A DNA stretch of 64,000 nucleotides, taken from positions 62,001 through 126,000 of the forward strand of contig JAHGAU010000033.1 of assembly GCA_019925105.1 (NCBI GenBank). The letters are read 5' to 3'. The notes under the pieces are model-generated. The model worked only from the letters and a program-made list of their open reading frames with translations. It was not told the origin of the DNA and ran no database searches. The position numbers and the translations under genes were made by a program. Every line of letters begins with the position of its first letter. Within the stretch, counting starts at the first letter, position 1. The DNA comes from Niebla homalea. Lineage: Eukaryota > Ascomycota > Lecanoromycetes > Lecanorales > Ramalinaceae. Positions 11,979 through 22,301 of this stretch are shown here, piece after piece.

Positions 11979-13895
11979 CTGAGAGTCGTTACTGGAGGGA
12001 TTAAGCTTTAGGCAAGGGATGATTAAGGATCTGAAACCGTATGAAAATCTTAAGACATTCAGCGCGAAGGAACTTAAAGGGATTATATAATACCCTGCTT
12101 TAACAGACAAAGTAAACCGGCGTACTCTTTCTTGTAGCCTTCTTTGATTTTATTACTACGACTAGGCGCGTTATTCTATTCTGAAGGCTGAAAGCTGGTG
12201 GGGTTTAATCGTTACATGCATAGGGATGATCTCCAATCTTCCCCTGGCATGAAAGGACGAATTTGGTATACTACAGGTAGTGCATGGCCGCTTGTTCCCT
12301 GGGGTGAGTGTACATCCCTTGTGAGCCTTGTTTAGAACTCTCGTGGTCTTATTCATGAAAGTCTTATGCAAGAGAGCAGCCTCCATGCAAGGATTCCGCG
12401 GTGAGCGGCTCGCATTAACAAGACGCTTGCGCCATTCGTAGTGCATGGTGCATACCTACTAAGCAAGGGACGTGCCAGATCGAAAAAACTCCGACTGTGT
12501 CGGCTATTTTGGAAGCGATCTCAGGTACCCAGTATTCTAGCCTGCGTGTGGCTAGACTGGGGGGTGGTCCAAACGTGCATGCAGAGCCTGCGCGTTATGA
12601 GATTAAAAGCAGATCCACTTATGCAACAATATTAAATCCAAAGTGGAGTTATGGAGAGACATCGAAGAATAAGCGATTATTCGCGAGACTACTGCTGGTC
12701 CGGAGATAATCAAGATCTCGCAGCTTAGTGAACACAGCCCCTTTGGTCCAGAGGGTTTCTGAAGCCCAATGAAGCAAGATTTGTTAAGAGAGACTATATG
12801 CGCCGCTACTGCAAATGGTACCAGTGTTATCATAGCTTCCAAAGCTGTTCTGTCTTGCTTCGGTCCCTCACATCGTACGTGACTGATCTCATGTTCCAAC
12901 GGAGCTTTCCACCACCAGTAGGATATCCCCAGTTCGAGAATCTAATCATCGCTCTCATTAGCAAGACTCTTCAGTAGCGTTTTTCCACACCACTTCCATC
13001 GCGCTGCTCACCTCTAGATCCGACCTCACCCTTCATGATCTCTCTGTTAGTCAGATAGATACGCCCACCCTTCTAATCCCTGGCTGTCACCCCTAATCGA
13101 CAATGTCATTTCCACGGTTACTCCCTCCTATGACATTTCAAAATCTATTTATACCTGAAGGCCTCCTTACCAAAGCAAGCGCCGCAAAGTAAGCAGAGGA
13201 AATCACCCCCAAATTGATCCCTGCTCCCTCCGTCACCGTTATCAGCGCAAGCAACTGCCGCCTCACCTACCTTGCAGTCATGAGCTCTAGTAGCCATCCC
13301 AAAAGACAGGGGCTCTATCGAGCCCAGACACTCGTATCTACAAGGCGCTAAGACGGGAACGTCATCATCATCCACTTCATGGCGTTACTGAAGCGCGGTA
13401 AACGTGAATATCTATCCGCCTGGTAATCTGGTCAAACAATCCGAGTATTCACATCCATCCTTTCACGCACATTGGAAGATTCCCTCACAGCGGAATGGGT
13501 TTACACAGTTTTGACAATCGATACCGGCTTCCAACCCTGGCATCCATCCATCTAAGTGGCAATGGGTGGGCTGCGGTATCAATGTCATCGTTGTTAATAC
13601 CTTTTTTCCCTTTTTTTCCTTTTATGATGATAAATAAACAACGTCCCTCTGCGATATCTCATACCTGCTTACACTGCTTGCGCCCTATATCTCTATCGTG
13701 GCCCCAACGTCACGTTAAGGATAAGTTGTGAACGGAGGTCGACTGTACAAACCTCTCCTGGCGCACAGTACACGGTACGTATAAACCATAAATCCCAATC
13801 CGTCTTCGCAATCTTTCTTGTTTATTACCCTTATAAATGAGGGAGAGAGCTGCCGCGGTAAGGCTATATAGTAAATAGCAATCTATTTAATCGGT

Positions 13896-14190
13896 AAATT
13901 ACTCGCTCGCTTATCAGTCGCTTTTTAACGCCGGTTTAGCTTGTTTTATGATGCTTACGATGAGCAAACGCTCCTCCTCCTCTCTTATTTTATTCCGAGA
14001 TGGGTCGTTTGCCGGGATAAGGGGCATTTTAATAATTTTGGTAATGGATTAAAGTTATGGACGATTATTAAGGTTCGCGTTATAAGTATTAAGTTGGGTA
14101 TATTGCGGTCTGCGGTCATCCTTATTGCTGCTTACTCCTCTTTCACCTCTTCTTAGTCAATCTGGGCTTGAAAAGGGGAAATAAAGGCGG
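13896..14190 (+). repeat. about 300-bp direct duplication, copy 1 (RIP-mutated)
   Basis: Colinear with 14250-14545. Shared blocks include the GCTCGCT start, GAGATGGGT.G.TTGCCGGGAT and the end TCAATCTGGGCT. Copy 1 carries many C-to-T/G-to-A changes relative to copy 2 (for example GGCATTTTAATAATTTTGG against TGCCCCTTTGGTAGTTTTAG). No coding function recognised. Confidence 0.8.
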
Positions 14191-14249
14191 GGACCCTGGA
14201 AGGGAGAGTTGGCGCGGTGAAATTATATGCTAGATGGAGATCTATCTGA

Positions 14250-14545
14250 TCAATGGCTCGCTCGCTCGCTCATCGGTACCCCTCTGGCGCCGATTAACTT
14301 GTTTCTTAACGGTTCCGACGAGCAAAACGCTCCTCCTCTTCTGGGTTTGGTCCGAGATGGGTTGGTTGCCGGGATAAGTGCCCCTTTGGTAGTTTTAGTG
14401 ATGGATTAGAGTTGCTGTGGACGACGCTGAGGCCGCGTGATGAGCATTAAGTCGGGTAGGTTGTTGGGCTTTGCGATCATCCTTGTTGCTGCTTGCTCCT
14501 CTTTTATGTCTTTTTATTCAATCTGGGCTCGAGAAGGGGGAACAG
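14250..14545 (+). repeat. about 300-bp direct duplication, copy 2 (less mutated)
   Basis: Partner of 13896-14190, about 355 bp downstream. It contains a 60-codon open frame (14227-14409) with no recognised family. It retains the presumed ancestral bases at most sites where copy 1 has T or A. Confidence 0.8.
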
Positions 14546-14826
14546 CGGGGGGGTAATGCCATTCCTCGCCGTGTGTGGAAGCGAGGTCGTGGCAGTTCAA
14601 AGGATAAACCATGATCGTGTCCATCCTCGCATGATTGAATAGCTTCTGGAGTGTAGATTATGTATGCTTCTATTCACGTTGGTACAAACACAGAAACGGT
14701 CTATATGCGGCGTACAAAGAGACCAAAACATGTAAAGCACGAATGCACTGACACTCGTAATCCGAAAATCTGCTCCTTTGTTCTCCAGCGCTCCACCTCG
14801 CCGCCTAAAGGCATTCAGGTCATTCA

Positions 14827-16332
14827 TCAGCGGAAGCTTTTTGCCAGCAACCCGGACAGCTCCTCCCCCTTTCCTTCACTCTCCTCTTCTTCTTCCAATT
14901 CATTATCATCTGCTCCTTCAGAGCTGTTCCCACTATTGTCTTCCTCTTCGACTTTCTCATCTTCGTCATCTTCTTCTTCTTCTTCTTCTTCTTGGGGAAT
15001 ATCCCCGTCATCAGCATCAATGAGACGGTTGTTTTCACGAACGCGCAGTGCCCCAGACCTGAGCCTTTTTGCATCTCCCACTTCCTCCTCTTGATCCCCT
15101 TCTTCCTCCTTTGCTTCCCCCTCACCCTTATATGTGCTGGCACTATTGTTGGTCAGCTCCAACAAGCGCTGCAGCTCCGCGATCTTGGCAAGGATTGTCT
15201 TCGCTGCTGCTGCTCTTCCTTCTTGTTCTCCTTGTTCTTCTTCCTCTTCCTCCTCTTCTTTTTCTCCTTCTGCTGCCATCTTCTTCTTATTCCCAGCCAT
15301 ATGAGGCTTAGGCTTGGGTTTGGACCTGGGCTGGTGCTGTACAGAACGCTTGCCTTGGACCTGAGTTTTGTCTTTATCGTTGCCCGTGTCTTGGACTGCT
15401 GCGGAGGATCCGATGCCAGGCGACGGGGGTGGGGCGCTGGATGCTTTGATTTGACTTTTGCTTTTGCTCTTGGAAGCAGCTTTGGTAGAAGTAGCGGGCC
15501 TCTCGCTGGACGCTCTGCCTTGGCTCTGACCCTTGCTCTCGGGTGCAGATTTGGTGAGAGTAGTGGGCGGCTCCCCAAACGTGATACGAGAGTGGGTGGC
15601 TGGGTTGTACGTCTTGTCGTTGCTCGTACGGTTGACACTGCGGATCTTTGAAGGTGCGGCTCCGGCAAGGATGGGGGCGCCAGAGGGGGATTGTTTGATA
15701 ACGACACGAGGGGTCTGATGTTGGATTCCGCTCATGAGGCCTAGCTTGGCGGCTTTCTTTGCTACCGTCTTGCCGGTGCTGAGGCGGCCGGATCGACGGG
15801 CACCCGCGACGGTCGATGTTGGAGCGGGCTTGTTTTGGTTGGTCTGCTCCAGGACTTGTGCTGGGACTGGGACTGGGACTGGGACAGGGGCGGCCTTAGC
15901 TGGCATAACAACAGCTTTTGCCTTCTTCTTGCTCTTTGCCTGTGCCTTTGTTGGAGAGGGCGTGGCGTCCCCAAGATCCATCAGTTGCACGACCTGGTCT
16001 TCGCTCTTGACGGTCAAGGCCCTTACTTTTCCCCCTTCACTCTGACAAGAGTCACACAAGGTGTTGCCTTTGTAGACATATTTTTCGCACTTGTAACCGG
16101 TCTCGATAGATTGGCCATGGCAGATGCGGTGGCGTCCACAGCGATGAATATTATAGCCATCGAAAGGCAATGATTCAGCATTGCAACGCGACCCGAGGCC
16201 GCGCTTGAAAACACCAGTACATTGGGGCGTCAAAGTGGTCTGTTCTCCTAAGCCGGCTTCAGCTTGTGCTTCGGCTTCTTGGGTAGGGTTGTAGGCCTCC
16301 TCTTCCTGTAAATCGAGCAAATGCGATGCCAT
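14827..16332 (-). CDS. Acidic Lys/Ser- and Glu-rich protein with Cys/His motif, function unknown
   Basis: An intact single-exon frame of 501 codons. The open frame runs further upstream to 16569, but the ATG at 16332 is preferred. It has a good fungal start context (CAACAATGG) after a pyrimidine-rich leader, and the extra upstream 79 residues look like translated 5' UTR. Residues about 35-95 hold a compact Cys/His cluster (QCTG, SRCN, HRCGRHRICHG, YKCEK, TLCDSC), probably a zinc-binding module. A basic Ala/Pro/Lys/Ser-rich middle follows, with a short PVPVPVPV run. The C-terminal third is a Glu/Asp-rich, probably disordered acidic tail coded by GAA/GAG microsatellites (about 14975-14995 and 15230-15265), interrupted by a possible short coiled coil (AAAAKTILAKIAELQRLLEL). 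Composition suggests a nuclear or chromatin-associated protein, but that is inference; I do not recognise the family. There is no signal peptide or membrane segment from the chosen start. It is the only clearly intact gene outside the cluster. Confidence 0.8.
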   Translation of the reverse strand: MASHLLDLQEEEAYNPTQEAEAQAEAGLGEQTTLTPQCTGVFKRGLGSRCNAESLPFDGYNIHRCGRHRICHGQSIETGYKCEKYVYKGNTLCDSCQSEGGKVRALTVKSEDQVVQLMDLGDATPSPTKAQAKSKKKAKAVVMPAKAAPVPVPVPVPAQVLEQTNQNKPAPTSTVAGARRSGRLSTGKTVAKKAAKLGLMSGIQHQTPRVVIKQSPSGAPILAGAAPSKIRSVNRTSNDKTYNPATHSRITFGEPPTTLTKSAPESKGQSQGRASSERPATSTKAASKSKSKSQIKASSAPPPSPGIGSSAAVQDTGNDKDKTQVQGKRSVQHQPRSKPKPKPHMAGNKKKMAAEGEKEEEEEEEEQGEQEGRAAAAKTILAKIAELQRLLELTNNSASTYKGEGEAKEEEGDQEEEVGDAKRLRSGALRVRENNRLIDADDGDIPQEEEEEEEDDEDEKVEEEDNSGNSSEGADDNELEEEEESEGKGEELSGLLAKSFR

Positions 16333-17400
16333 TGTTGTGGTAGAAGCAGAAGAAGTGTTGAAGGAGATTGGAGATTGCTTGGGAAGTACTGGCTTGATGT
16401 GAGTAAGAAAAATCAAGTTCAGGAGGCTGTGGATGGAAGACTGAAGACCGAGCACAAGCCCAGGAAATGGAAATAGGTAGTATTTATCCCCTCTGTGGCA
16501 GGATACCAACTGTAATAGCCCTCCCCCTCCACAGGCTCTTAATGGACGCTGACGTAGCGCTACCGACAATCAAGAGTGTGTAGCCGGCCTGCATGACACG
16601 CGGCCTGATAGCGACGATGATAGGAGAGCAGACTGACGCAGTGGCTGCACTGACGATCGAAATACGCAAGGCGGCATCTGGCAGGAAGAGGAAGAGGAAG
16701 CGCTCTGTATGCCGGCGGAGCAGAACGTGCGACAGGCGATGCTAATACCCAATTGCGATCACCATGGCCACTTATTCCCTTCTTCGTAGACTCCAACTGT
16801 GACTGGCCGTGGTGTCCGACTGACTGATATCCGCCTCTTTCGCGACATTGGAGATGCCTTCATTATTATTGCAGCCTGAGCCCAGCCCAGATAGCGGGTT
16901 GGGGTCAGGCTCATGGCTGATGATTGTGGTAGCCGCCATAACACCTCGCGAAAGGCTGAGAGGATGGTCTTGATTGAGGCATGATGGGATTGAGCGGGTC
17001 TCGTAGATCTGGAAGAGGCAAAGATGTGGAGGACTTTATGATGAGATTCTGTTATGAAAGCTCATCATAAAGGAGAGAGGAAAGACCCCTGAAAAGAGAT
17101 CGAGGGCAGAAGCGGAGCAATCAGAACGCACTGCTACAAATCTATTATGCAGAGATCTGTCATGCTGTTGCCAGATGAATGAGAGAAAATTGATTGTTGA
17201 TTTCCATCAGCTGAATTTTGTAATTATTAATCTGTAACTTCGTATTCCGTAAACGTCCTCTTCGCAAGATATATCCTACCTTAAAGTATAACACTAACCC
17301 GATTGAGTGAAATCATTCCGTCCACCGCTGAAATCCGGATTTTCTCTTTTCGCCTTTTATGCGTCCTTGCCTACAACTTTTCACAAGCGAGCCTCAAACT
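16333..17400. other. intergenic region, no gene seen
   Basis: Contains the 5' leader of the minus-strand acidic-protein gene (CT-rich on its coding strand) and about 0.9 kb of ordinary sequence. Short overlapping frames on the minus strand (16484-16944) have no recognisable product. No tRNA-like fold was noticed by eye. Confidence 0.5.
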
Positions 17401-17645
17401 GTCAGCCTAGTGCAGGCATGGTGGTAGTGTTGCGGGCATGGATCGTCACTGAGCCCGTCATGCGACCGGTGCCAAGACACTCTCATGACACGTGTATATC
17501 TCATCACCTGGCAGTACACCCCAGACTAGAAGGGTGTGTCCTGCAGGCATCATTTGTCTTCTCTCACAGATCCATCTTCATAGATCATCATACTCAATTC
17601 ATACTTCCCCATCACACTCATGCGTCCATGCGTGTGACACAAACT
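17401..17645 (+). repeat. dispersed repeat copy A, downstream of acyltransferase pseudogene
   Basis: The first 120 bp (starting GTCAGCCTAGTGCAGGCATG) match 22082-22200 closely, and weaker similarity continues to about 17645. Both copies lie just 3' of minus-strand cluster genes (this one ends about 70 bp from the acyltransferase stop). No terminal inverted repeats were seen. It may be a shared 3'-flank block or an old non-autonomous element. Confidence 0.7.
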
Positions 17646-17711
17646 CATCAGGGATGGTCCTGCTCCACCATCTCAAGCCCCGCCGTTCCCTCAAATAAAC
17701 AAATGTCCATC

Positions 17712-19129
17712 TCACACACCCAGCTCCTTTACAAGCACATCTCCCAGCCCTTCCAAAAAGACCCTCATCCCCACCTCCGAATGAAAAGCCTCATTGTAGG
17801 TCAAGTACAGGTTCAAACACCCGCGGAACGTGAAGACAAACACGGCCGCTTGTCGGGAATTGGTGTTCACGCTTAAGGTGAAGTTTACCACTTCCACTTC
17901 CACAGCACCATCTTTGTCCTTCTCTCCGCCATATGCCCGGTACTTGTGTTGTACAAGATTCTCAATCAACCCAATACTATTGATATCACAATCGGCCGCC
18001 CGTGCAGCCGCCTGCGTCCCCGAGGCTGCAGCCTCTTTGATTGAAGAAACCAGCTGCGCATAGTACACTCTATGCAGGCGGAAAAGATCATCAGGGTACC
18101 CACTCCTGTATTCATCCGTCAGGCGCCGTGCCAGCTCCACCCACGTCTCGTTAGGAGGGAGGTTGATGATGGTGGCCGTGTTGAGTAGCGCTGCCGCTGA
18201 CGCAGTAGGCTCGTTATCGTTACGTAATGGGTTTTCTGGGAGCCGATCACGGAGATCGCGCCTGATGGAGCTGCGGTATTCTAGCTCCTTGGAGTCCGGT
18301 GTCGCGTTGCGGATATTCAAGATCGCGATAGCGGCGTGCACGGCTGCCCTGACACTAAAGTCGCGCGCTCTACACGCAGCTAATTATGGCGGCAGTCTTC
18401 TCCGGCGTCAAAGTGCGGAGACTCCGTCTGGGGGTCCCAGGTTGGGTGGCATCGGCGCCCAAGCACGAGATTCGCAGTGCTGGAGATCCCTTCAGGAGCT
18501 GCGTGGCCATGCTTTTGATACGAGTTTTATCTTCTGGGGTTGCGGAATCTGACATGCGCGCTGCTACCCCCAGACTTGTGCAGAGCCGGGATGTCTCCTT
18601 GCCCCACTCCAGAATATCGGCATCGTCGTTGGTAGCGGGCTTATTCAAGTTGGCAAGAAGGTCGTTCCAAAGCTGTGGCATACCGCGTCCATCGCTACGC
18701 CAATGGCATGTGGAGAGGATGATGTGACAACTGCGGCGGATGACGTGCAGGAGCATCTGGTCGTACGGTCTTTCGGTCGCCATTATCTCCTCCACCTCAG
18801 CCATCTCCTCCTCAACTATACAAGTCTGCTCGACCTATGCCTCCAAGCCACAGGTATCGGGAATTTCATAAGCAACAACAGCCCCATCCGTAACCGCAGC
18901 AATACTCGGATGCTGGAAACGTAACCGCCTCCAAGAATTCTTCAACAACGCTACGTGTTGCTCCGAGAAGCAATCGGAGTTGGATCCAAATTTGAGCTGA
19001 GCTGTGACGAAGAGGTGCTACTCGTCCTTCCCGGTGGCTATGGTGGACATGCCGATGAGCCAGACGAGCTGCTCTGATTCGCCGAGAGGGCGCTCGAGGC
19101 GGGCTTCGTTAACTTTTCTCCAGGCCATG
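17712..19129 (-). pseudogene. HXXXD (BAHD/CAT-like) acyltransferase, disrupted
   Basis: Three minus-strand segments form one protein of the fungal acetyltransferase/condensation-like family that transfers acyl groups to hydroxyls in secondary metabolism. The N-terminal part (about 18810-19129) has RPLGESEQLVWLIG and LRFQHPSIAA patterns. The catalytic His motif HWRSD is intact at about 18691-18705 in IILSTCHWRSDGRGM. The C-terminal part (17712-18340) ends with the family-typical LNLYLTYNEAFHSEVGM stretch. Breaks: an in-frame TAG in the N-terminal third (GKDE-stop-HLF), a second TAG shortly before MAEVEEIM (LEA-stop-VEQT), and a TAG plus a one-base frameshift near 18360-18372 (after AAIISCV). 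All three stops are TAG, compatible with RIP-type C:G-to-T:A change of CAG or TGG. An intron at the frameshift was considered, but no normal-length GT-AG pair fits. It lies in a polyketide cluster and would have acylated its product. Start uncertain. Confidence 0.72.
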
Positions 19130-20163
19130 GCTATGTGGGTCCAGTAGGGATCCTTGGACGGAGACTGATGACCCGGGCAGGAAGTTCAATTAGCTGAGGA
19201 GGCTAAGTGCGACCCGCCGTGCGCAGATTCTGGGGATTGCTCATCAAAGGGAGATAGGCACGGGGACCGTTGAACCGGACCGCTTACTTATCGATTCGTG
19301 GGAGCTTTTAGACAAGGACTACAGATTACGGGTACGAGAAACCCGCCAATGGGCCAAGTTTTTGTTATGTATGATGTTTGAACCTCGTATCACCGTGGCA
19401 CAGGACATGATTACAATGCAGGCGCTAAGGCATGTGTCAGCCGGTATGTTGCGGACATGGAGCAGTCATACGGGCAATGTTAAGACATCCTCATGATGGG
19501 TGTAGGTACCACCTTTTGTCTTTATCCTACCTTGCTGTCGCTCCACCGGGAGCGAAAAGGAGACAGAAAGGATGGCCACAAATAAGACAATTAACGAAAC
19601 GCTGACATTCTCCGCTTCAATCACATCTAGCCCCTTGTCTCCGCCTTGGAATTCATCATCCAAGCATGGTCCCGCGTCGGTTTGCGCCAACACCTCATCT
19701 CCGTTCCCCTCCCCTCCATCCGCAAAGGCCTCAAGTGCACAACTTGGAGGTCTTGCTTGATGGGAGTGCGGTGCCGAGACCTTCTAAGGTTATCAGGGAG
19801 CCAGCTTGGTGGACGTGGTGTCTTACAAGAAGCCAAGTAGCAACCTGCTCCTAAACGATGTAAGTAAGACGTGAAACTATCATGTCAACTCCGCTTCCTG
19901 ACGCCTTGTCAAACCCATTAGGCCCGTTCCATGGCGTTTCACAATGGAGGACCAGGGCCTGATATCATCTTACATCGATCCAAAAACAACGCATCGCATG
20001 CGCCTTACTCGTACACCGCCTGACCTTGCCCACCTCAGGTTTCGATTATTTTCTGTACAACGAACTATATTCTTGGCGTATCGTTTGTACATCCCTCCGT
20101 CTCTTATCGAACACATCATAATCTAACTCTAACATAGCATCATCGTCACAAGATATATACAGA
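19130..20163. other. region between acyltransferase remnant and SDR gene, no firm gene
   Basis: Contains the likely promoters of the divergent acyltransferase remnant (minus) and SDR gene (plus). Short frames at 19466-19840 on both strands show no recognised family. A plus-strand stretch around 19640-19960 could be a decayed exon, but I cannot assign it. A TATA-like AGATATATAC lies a few bases before the SDR start at about 20150-20159. Confidence 0.4.
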
Positions 20164-21509
20164 ATGGCATTCACAGAGCTCGTCCTTGTCACAGGCGGCA
20201 ACGGATTCGTAGGCTTCGCAGTCCTATCAGGCCTACTGAAAGCCGGCGTAAGCTCCCCTCCCCACTCCATCCAAAGGCCCGCTTTCCAAACTAAAACTCA
20301 TCAAACAACCCCCCCCCCAGTACTACGTCCGCGCAGCAGTCCGGCGTCAAGATGCTGTCGACACCATCTCCCGCGGTCCCTCGATGTACAGCTACATCGC
20401 ATCCGGCGCTCTAACATTCACCCTGGTCCCTGACAACACCATCCCGGACGCCTACCTCACCGCGGCCCGAAATTGCATCTATGTAATCCACGTTGCCTCG
20501 CCCCTCGCAACGCAAGCAGGCGATCTCGTATCGCAAGCAGTCGCAGGCAACAAGGCCATCCTCTTGGCGGCGGAGCAGACTCCCAGCATTAAGCGTGTAG
20601 TCTTCACCGGATCAATATGCAGCATCCGGCCCTTCGAGCGTCTCTTACTGCGCCACCCGAGCAACCAAGCGATCATCGCCGGCGGCGACGCAGAAAAGCA
20701 AGTGGAACCACTAACAGCAGAGACGAAACTCCCGACACAACCTCCCATCCCGGACTCAGCGCCGGGGTTTCACAGGTACATCAACAGCAAGCTTGCCGCC
20801 ACGAACCTCGTGCACGAGTACGGCGCCTCCACCTCCTCCGGAAACAGCACCGGCAGCAGCAAGGGTCGCCATTTCAGCATCATCAACATCTTTCCAGGCT
20901 GGATCTTTGGGCCCGAAGGCCTCGCCAGGACCAAGGCCGAAGCATTAAAAGGCTCGAACCTCATTCTCGGTTTTTTGTTCTTCCCGCTCCGTCTGAACCC
21001 CTTTCTCGGCCTCGAGCATGAAGAAGAAGACGCACCGCTGCTGGCGGAGAGCGTGCACATCGATGATGTAGTGGAGGGACACGTCAAAGCGCTCGATACG
21101 GAAAAAGTGCCTGGAGAGTACAGGAATTTCTTGCTGAATAGCGATAGTCCTACTGGGTCTGTGTGGGCGGATGCGGAGGGGATTGTGCGTCGGGAGTTGA
21201 GGGAGGAGGTGGAGCAGGGGTTGATCGCGTTTGCGGGGACACTTGGTACGTGTTATTCGTTCGATGCCATGCGCAGCAAGTCTTCCATTCTGGAGCGTCA
21301 TGCTTGTTTGCCACGCGGTGTGAGAGATATGCTATTTTTTACATCATGTTGGCCGGCTAACACGCCCATGTTATTGTGTCGCAGGGAGCATCAAGAACAA
21401 ATTCGATGCCACGCCCTCGGAGCGCGATCTCCTGGGTCACCCTTTCAAGCCTTTCCCAGAGCAAGTTAAAGACATGGTCAAATGGTACGTACATCTCCCG
21501 GATGAATAA
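20164..21509 (+). CDS. Extended SDR: NAD(P)-dependent epimerase/dehydratase or DFR-like reductase
   Basis: Three exons, 20164-20247, 20321-21245 and 21385-21509, joined across GT-AG introns (20248-20320 with a C-rich acceptor tract; 21246-21384), give a 377-residue protein with no internal stop. The N-terminus has the Rossmann motif VTGGNGFVG (residues 9-17), a TGS at about 124-126 and the catalytic YINSK (Tyr181, Lys185), the YXXXK pair of SDRs. A glycine-rich FPGWIFGPEG stretch and a C-terminal ERDLLGHPFKPFPEQV tail match the dihydroflavonol-reductase-like extended SDR group. Such enzymes reduce ketones or aldehydes with NADPH, or epimerise nucleotide sugars; here a ketone-reducing tailoring role in the neighbouring polyketide cluster is inferred. 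Length is normal. It is the only cluster member that still looks functional. The C-terminus depends on the third exon being used. Confidence 0.82.
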
Positions 21510-21660
21510 AGAAATGGAAATTGTAGCAGGGGGTCAAGGTAGAAGGCATTAATAAATCAATGTTAGAGGCAAGAGGATGTCTACATAGGCAAACAATGGC
21601 AGCTTGTGATCAAAGCTTATCCAGCTTGTAGCCCCATGTCTCCAACCAATAACCATAACA

Positions 21661-22080
21661 CTAGTTATTCTGGTTCCAAATAAACCAGTGTACCATACCA
21701 GCTTTGACTACGTCTGTACCACAGCTGCCGGCCGCGTTGCCTTCTCGGTGTCCCTTGTTCTCCGAAAGACCCCTCGGCTCGGTCCTCGAAGCAAAACGTC
21801 ACCGGACCAGCGCCATGCAAGTAAGAAGTAAGATCCGGCAAGCCAAGCACCCAAACGAAACGGAATATGAATCGTAAACTCCGTGCCCACATGATCTTTG
21901 ATTGTCTTTTGCGGATAGGACACATTTCGTAAGCTGACTGCTGCTGTACCTGCGTAAACTCCGGCAGGGGGGGCGAAGGGTGTGGAAGATGGGAAGGGTC
22001 TTGCTCCATTGGACGTGTTGATGAACACTCCAATTAGATGTCGACTCTTCCGATAAGAAAAAGCATAGAGGGAAAGAAAG
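21661..22080 (-). pseudogene. Unrecognised minus-strand coding remnant
   Basis: Two minus-strand frames give a plausible protein tail. The upstream one reads FTIHIPFRLGAWLAGSYFLL and the other ends DVVKAGMVHWFIWNQNN before a TAG at 21661-21663; they are offset by a frameshift near 21770. I do not recognise the family. It sits tail to tail with the SDR gene and 5' adjacent to the dispersed repeat copy at 22082. It could equally be a chance frame, hence low confidence. Confidence 0.25.
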
Positions 22081-22081
22081 T

Positions 22082-22272
22082 GTCAGCCTGGATGCAGGCA
22101 TGGTGGTGGTGTTGCATGGAGTGTCACTGAGCCGTCATGCGAGCGGTGCCAAGACACTACCATAGCGCGTGTAGATATCATCACCTGGCCGTACATCTCA
22201 TACCACCCGGGTAGCACCATGCTTCCTAGATATACATATCACCCACTCTTATGCTTCCTCACGTCTGACAGA
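22082..22272 (+). repeat. dispersed repeat copy B, downstream of FAD oxidoreductase pseudogene
   Basis: Starts GTCAGCCTGGATGCAGGCAT and is about 85% similar by eye to 17401-17520, with weaker similarity beyond. It lies about 30 bp from the stop codon of the minus-strand FAD enzyme remnant, mirroring copy A beside the acyltransferase remnant. Confidence 0.7.
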
Positions 22273-22301
22273 AAGACACACACACGCCCTCCCATCTTAT
22301 A

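Larger units (their letters stand above)
8804..13895. other. GC-balanced region without a recognisable gene
   Basis: About 5 kb of ordinary base composition in which the longest open frames are 170 codons (10360-10872, plus) and 139 codons (9376-9795, plus). I compared their translations, and those of the shorter frames on both strands, with families I know and recognised none. Frames overlap on opposite strands, which suggests chance or decayed coding sequence. A CCCTCA-type microsatellite lies at about 9092-9115, a weak 45-bp direct repeat at about 9182-9226 and 9280-9324, and a clear 117-bp direct repeat at 11671-11957. The region may hold fully decayed genes of the neighbouring cluster, but nothing shows this directly. 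Confidence 0.5.

Noticed and set aside
13145..13375. Cys-containing 76-codon minus-strand frame, considered as a small secreted effector
   Set aside because: No signal peptide at its start and an irregular Cys pattern; insufficient evidence.
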